7,519 nt of DNA from Methanomicrobiales archaeon (lineage in GTDB: Archaea > Halobacteriota > Methanomicrobia > Methanomicrobiales > JACTUA01): NCBI GenBank assembly GCA_028678885.1, contig JAJRCP010000017.1:1-7519 (forward strand). Direction: 5' to 3'. The notes under the pieces are model-generated. The model worked only from the letters and a program-made list of their open reading frames with translations, searched no databases and was not told the DNA's origin. A program made the position numbers and the translations under genes. This document shows, one piece after another, positions 7,133-7,519 of this stretch; position 1 is the first letter of the stretch, and each line of letters starts with the position of its first letter.

Positions 7133-7519
7133 ATGGGCGAAATCGTGCTCACCGAGGATTGTATCCGTCTCATCTCGCAGTTCGAAGTCCTGACAGGAGC
7201 CTCGAGCCGCGATTGCATCATCGACGACCGAAACCAGAGGGTGATCTTTGTTGTGAACCCGGGTGAGATGGGACGGGCAATCGGGAAAAAAGGAGCGAGT
7301 ATCAAGAAGGCGTCCGAAGAAATGGGTAAACGGATCGAGGTCGTGGAATATTCTCCGAATCCTGAACAGTTCATCAAAAACTGTTTCCTGCCCGCTCAGG
7401 TCACCGATGTGGAGTTCCAGGGGGAGGATAATGAGCGGGTGGCCCTAGTGGGCGTACGGGATGAAGATCGAGGAATCGCCATCGGAAAAGATGGTAAAAA
7501 TATTTTTAAGGCAAAAAAA
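7133..7519 (+). CDS. nusA: Transcription factor NusA, archaeal short form (3'-partial)
   Basis: This frame is open from ATG 7133 to the last base and encodes 129 residues (MGEIVLTEDCIRLISQFEVL at the start). It is the archaeal NusA-like protein, which consists only of two KH RNA-binding domains and lacks the N-terminal RNAP-binding and S1 domains of bacterial NusA. It is thought to act on nascent RNA in elongation or termination. The KH1 GxxG loop is IGKKG at 50-54 and the KH2 loop is IGKDG at 117-121, with the linker region around NCFLPAQV at 83-90. Archaeal NusA proteins are about 140-165 residues, so only a short C-terminal tail (perhaps 10-30 residues) is missing beyond the window. It begins one base after the rpl30e stop. 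The last ~24 bases are unusually AT-rich, but the protein reading NIFKAKK still fits the family. Confidence 0.95.
   Translation, partial: MGEIVLTEDCIRLISQFEVLTGASSRDCIIDDRNQRVIFVVNPGEMGRAIGKKGASIKKASEEMGKRIEVVEYSPNPEQFIKNCFLPAQVTDVEFQGEDNERVALVGVRDEDRGIAIGKDGKNIFKAKK
7496..7507. other. 12-base AT palindrome inside nusA
   Basis: Five A, then TA, then five T form a perfect inverted repeat within the KH2 coding region. It uses AAA, AAT, ATT and TTT codons where most of the window prefers ATC and TTC for isoleucine and phenylalanine. It resembles a TATA-like or T-rich element, and genes of the rps12-rps7-elongation factor group commonly follow nusA in euryarchaea, so it could serve an internal promoter for them. 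This is speculation, because the downstream sequence is not in view. Confidence 0.25.

Noticed and set aside
1..7519. Mobile element, CRISPR array, defence system or RNA gene
   Set aside because: The window is continuously coding with conserved housekeeping genes and gaps of at most 10 bases. No direct repeats, terminal inverted repeats or tRNA-like folds were noticed.

Overview
This window is a fully coding stretch of an archaeal chromosome that carries most of the RNA polymerase (RNAP) core operon, with all genes on the + strand. In order: the 3' part of rpoB2 (subunit B''), complete rpoB1 (B'), complete rpoA1 (A'), complete rpoA2 (A''), complete rpl30e (ribosomal protein L30e) and the 5' part of nusA. 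The B subunit split into B'' and B', together with the A'/A'' split, is known from methanogens, Archaeoglobus and haloarchaea. The moderate GC content, the absence of a halophile-like acidic proteome and the overall feel of the NusA and L30e sequences suggest a methanogen of the Methanomicrobia, possibly Methanomicrobiales. That taxonomic placement is inference from memory of the families, not from a search.

Layout: positions 1-1178 encode the C-terminal ~391 residues of B'' (the N-terminus lies before the window); 1175-3019 encode B'; 3030-5672 A'; 5669-6838 A''; 6841-7131 L30e; 7133-7519 NusA, running off the window end. No intergenic gap exceeds 10 bases, so there is no room for a promoter, terminator, RNA gene or other stand-alone element, and none is seen. 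Both junctions where one ancestral polypeptide has been split in two (B''/B' and A'/A'') are 4-base ATGA overlaps. The other junctions are short gaps of 10, 2 and 1 bases. Shine-Dalgarno-like sequences precede every internal start.

Together B''+B' and A'+A'' form the two catalytic halves of the archaeal RNAP. The active-site NADFDGD loop and bridge-helix region are in A', the trigger loop is in A'', and the nucleotide-contacting lysines and hybrid-binding region are in B'. NusA is a two-KH-domain RNA-binding protein thought to act in transcription elongation or termination, and L30e is a ribosomal or kink-turn RNA-binding protein, so the cluster couples transcription and translation machinery. 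All key catalytic and zinc-binding residues I could check are present, and there are no inteins, frameshifts or insertions. I find no previously undescribed system here. The most interesting small-scale signals are possible RNA hairpins at the two split-gene junctions, an extra four-cysteine cluster in A', and an AT-rich palindrome in nusA near the window end.
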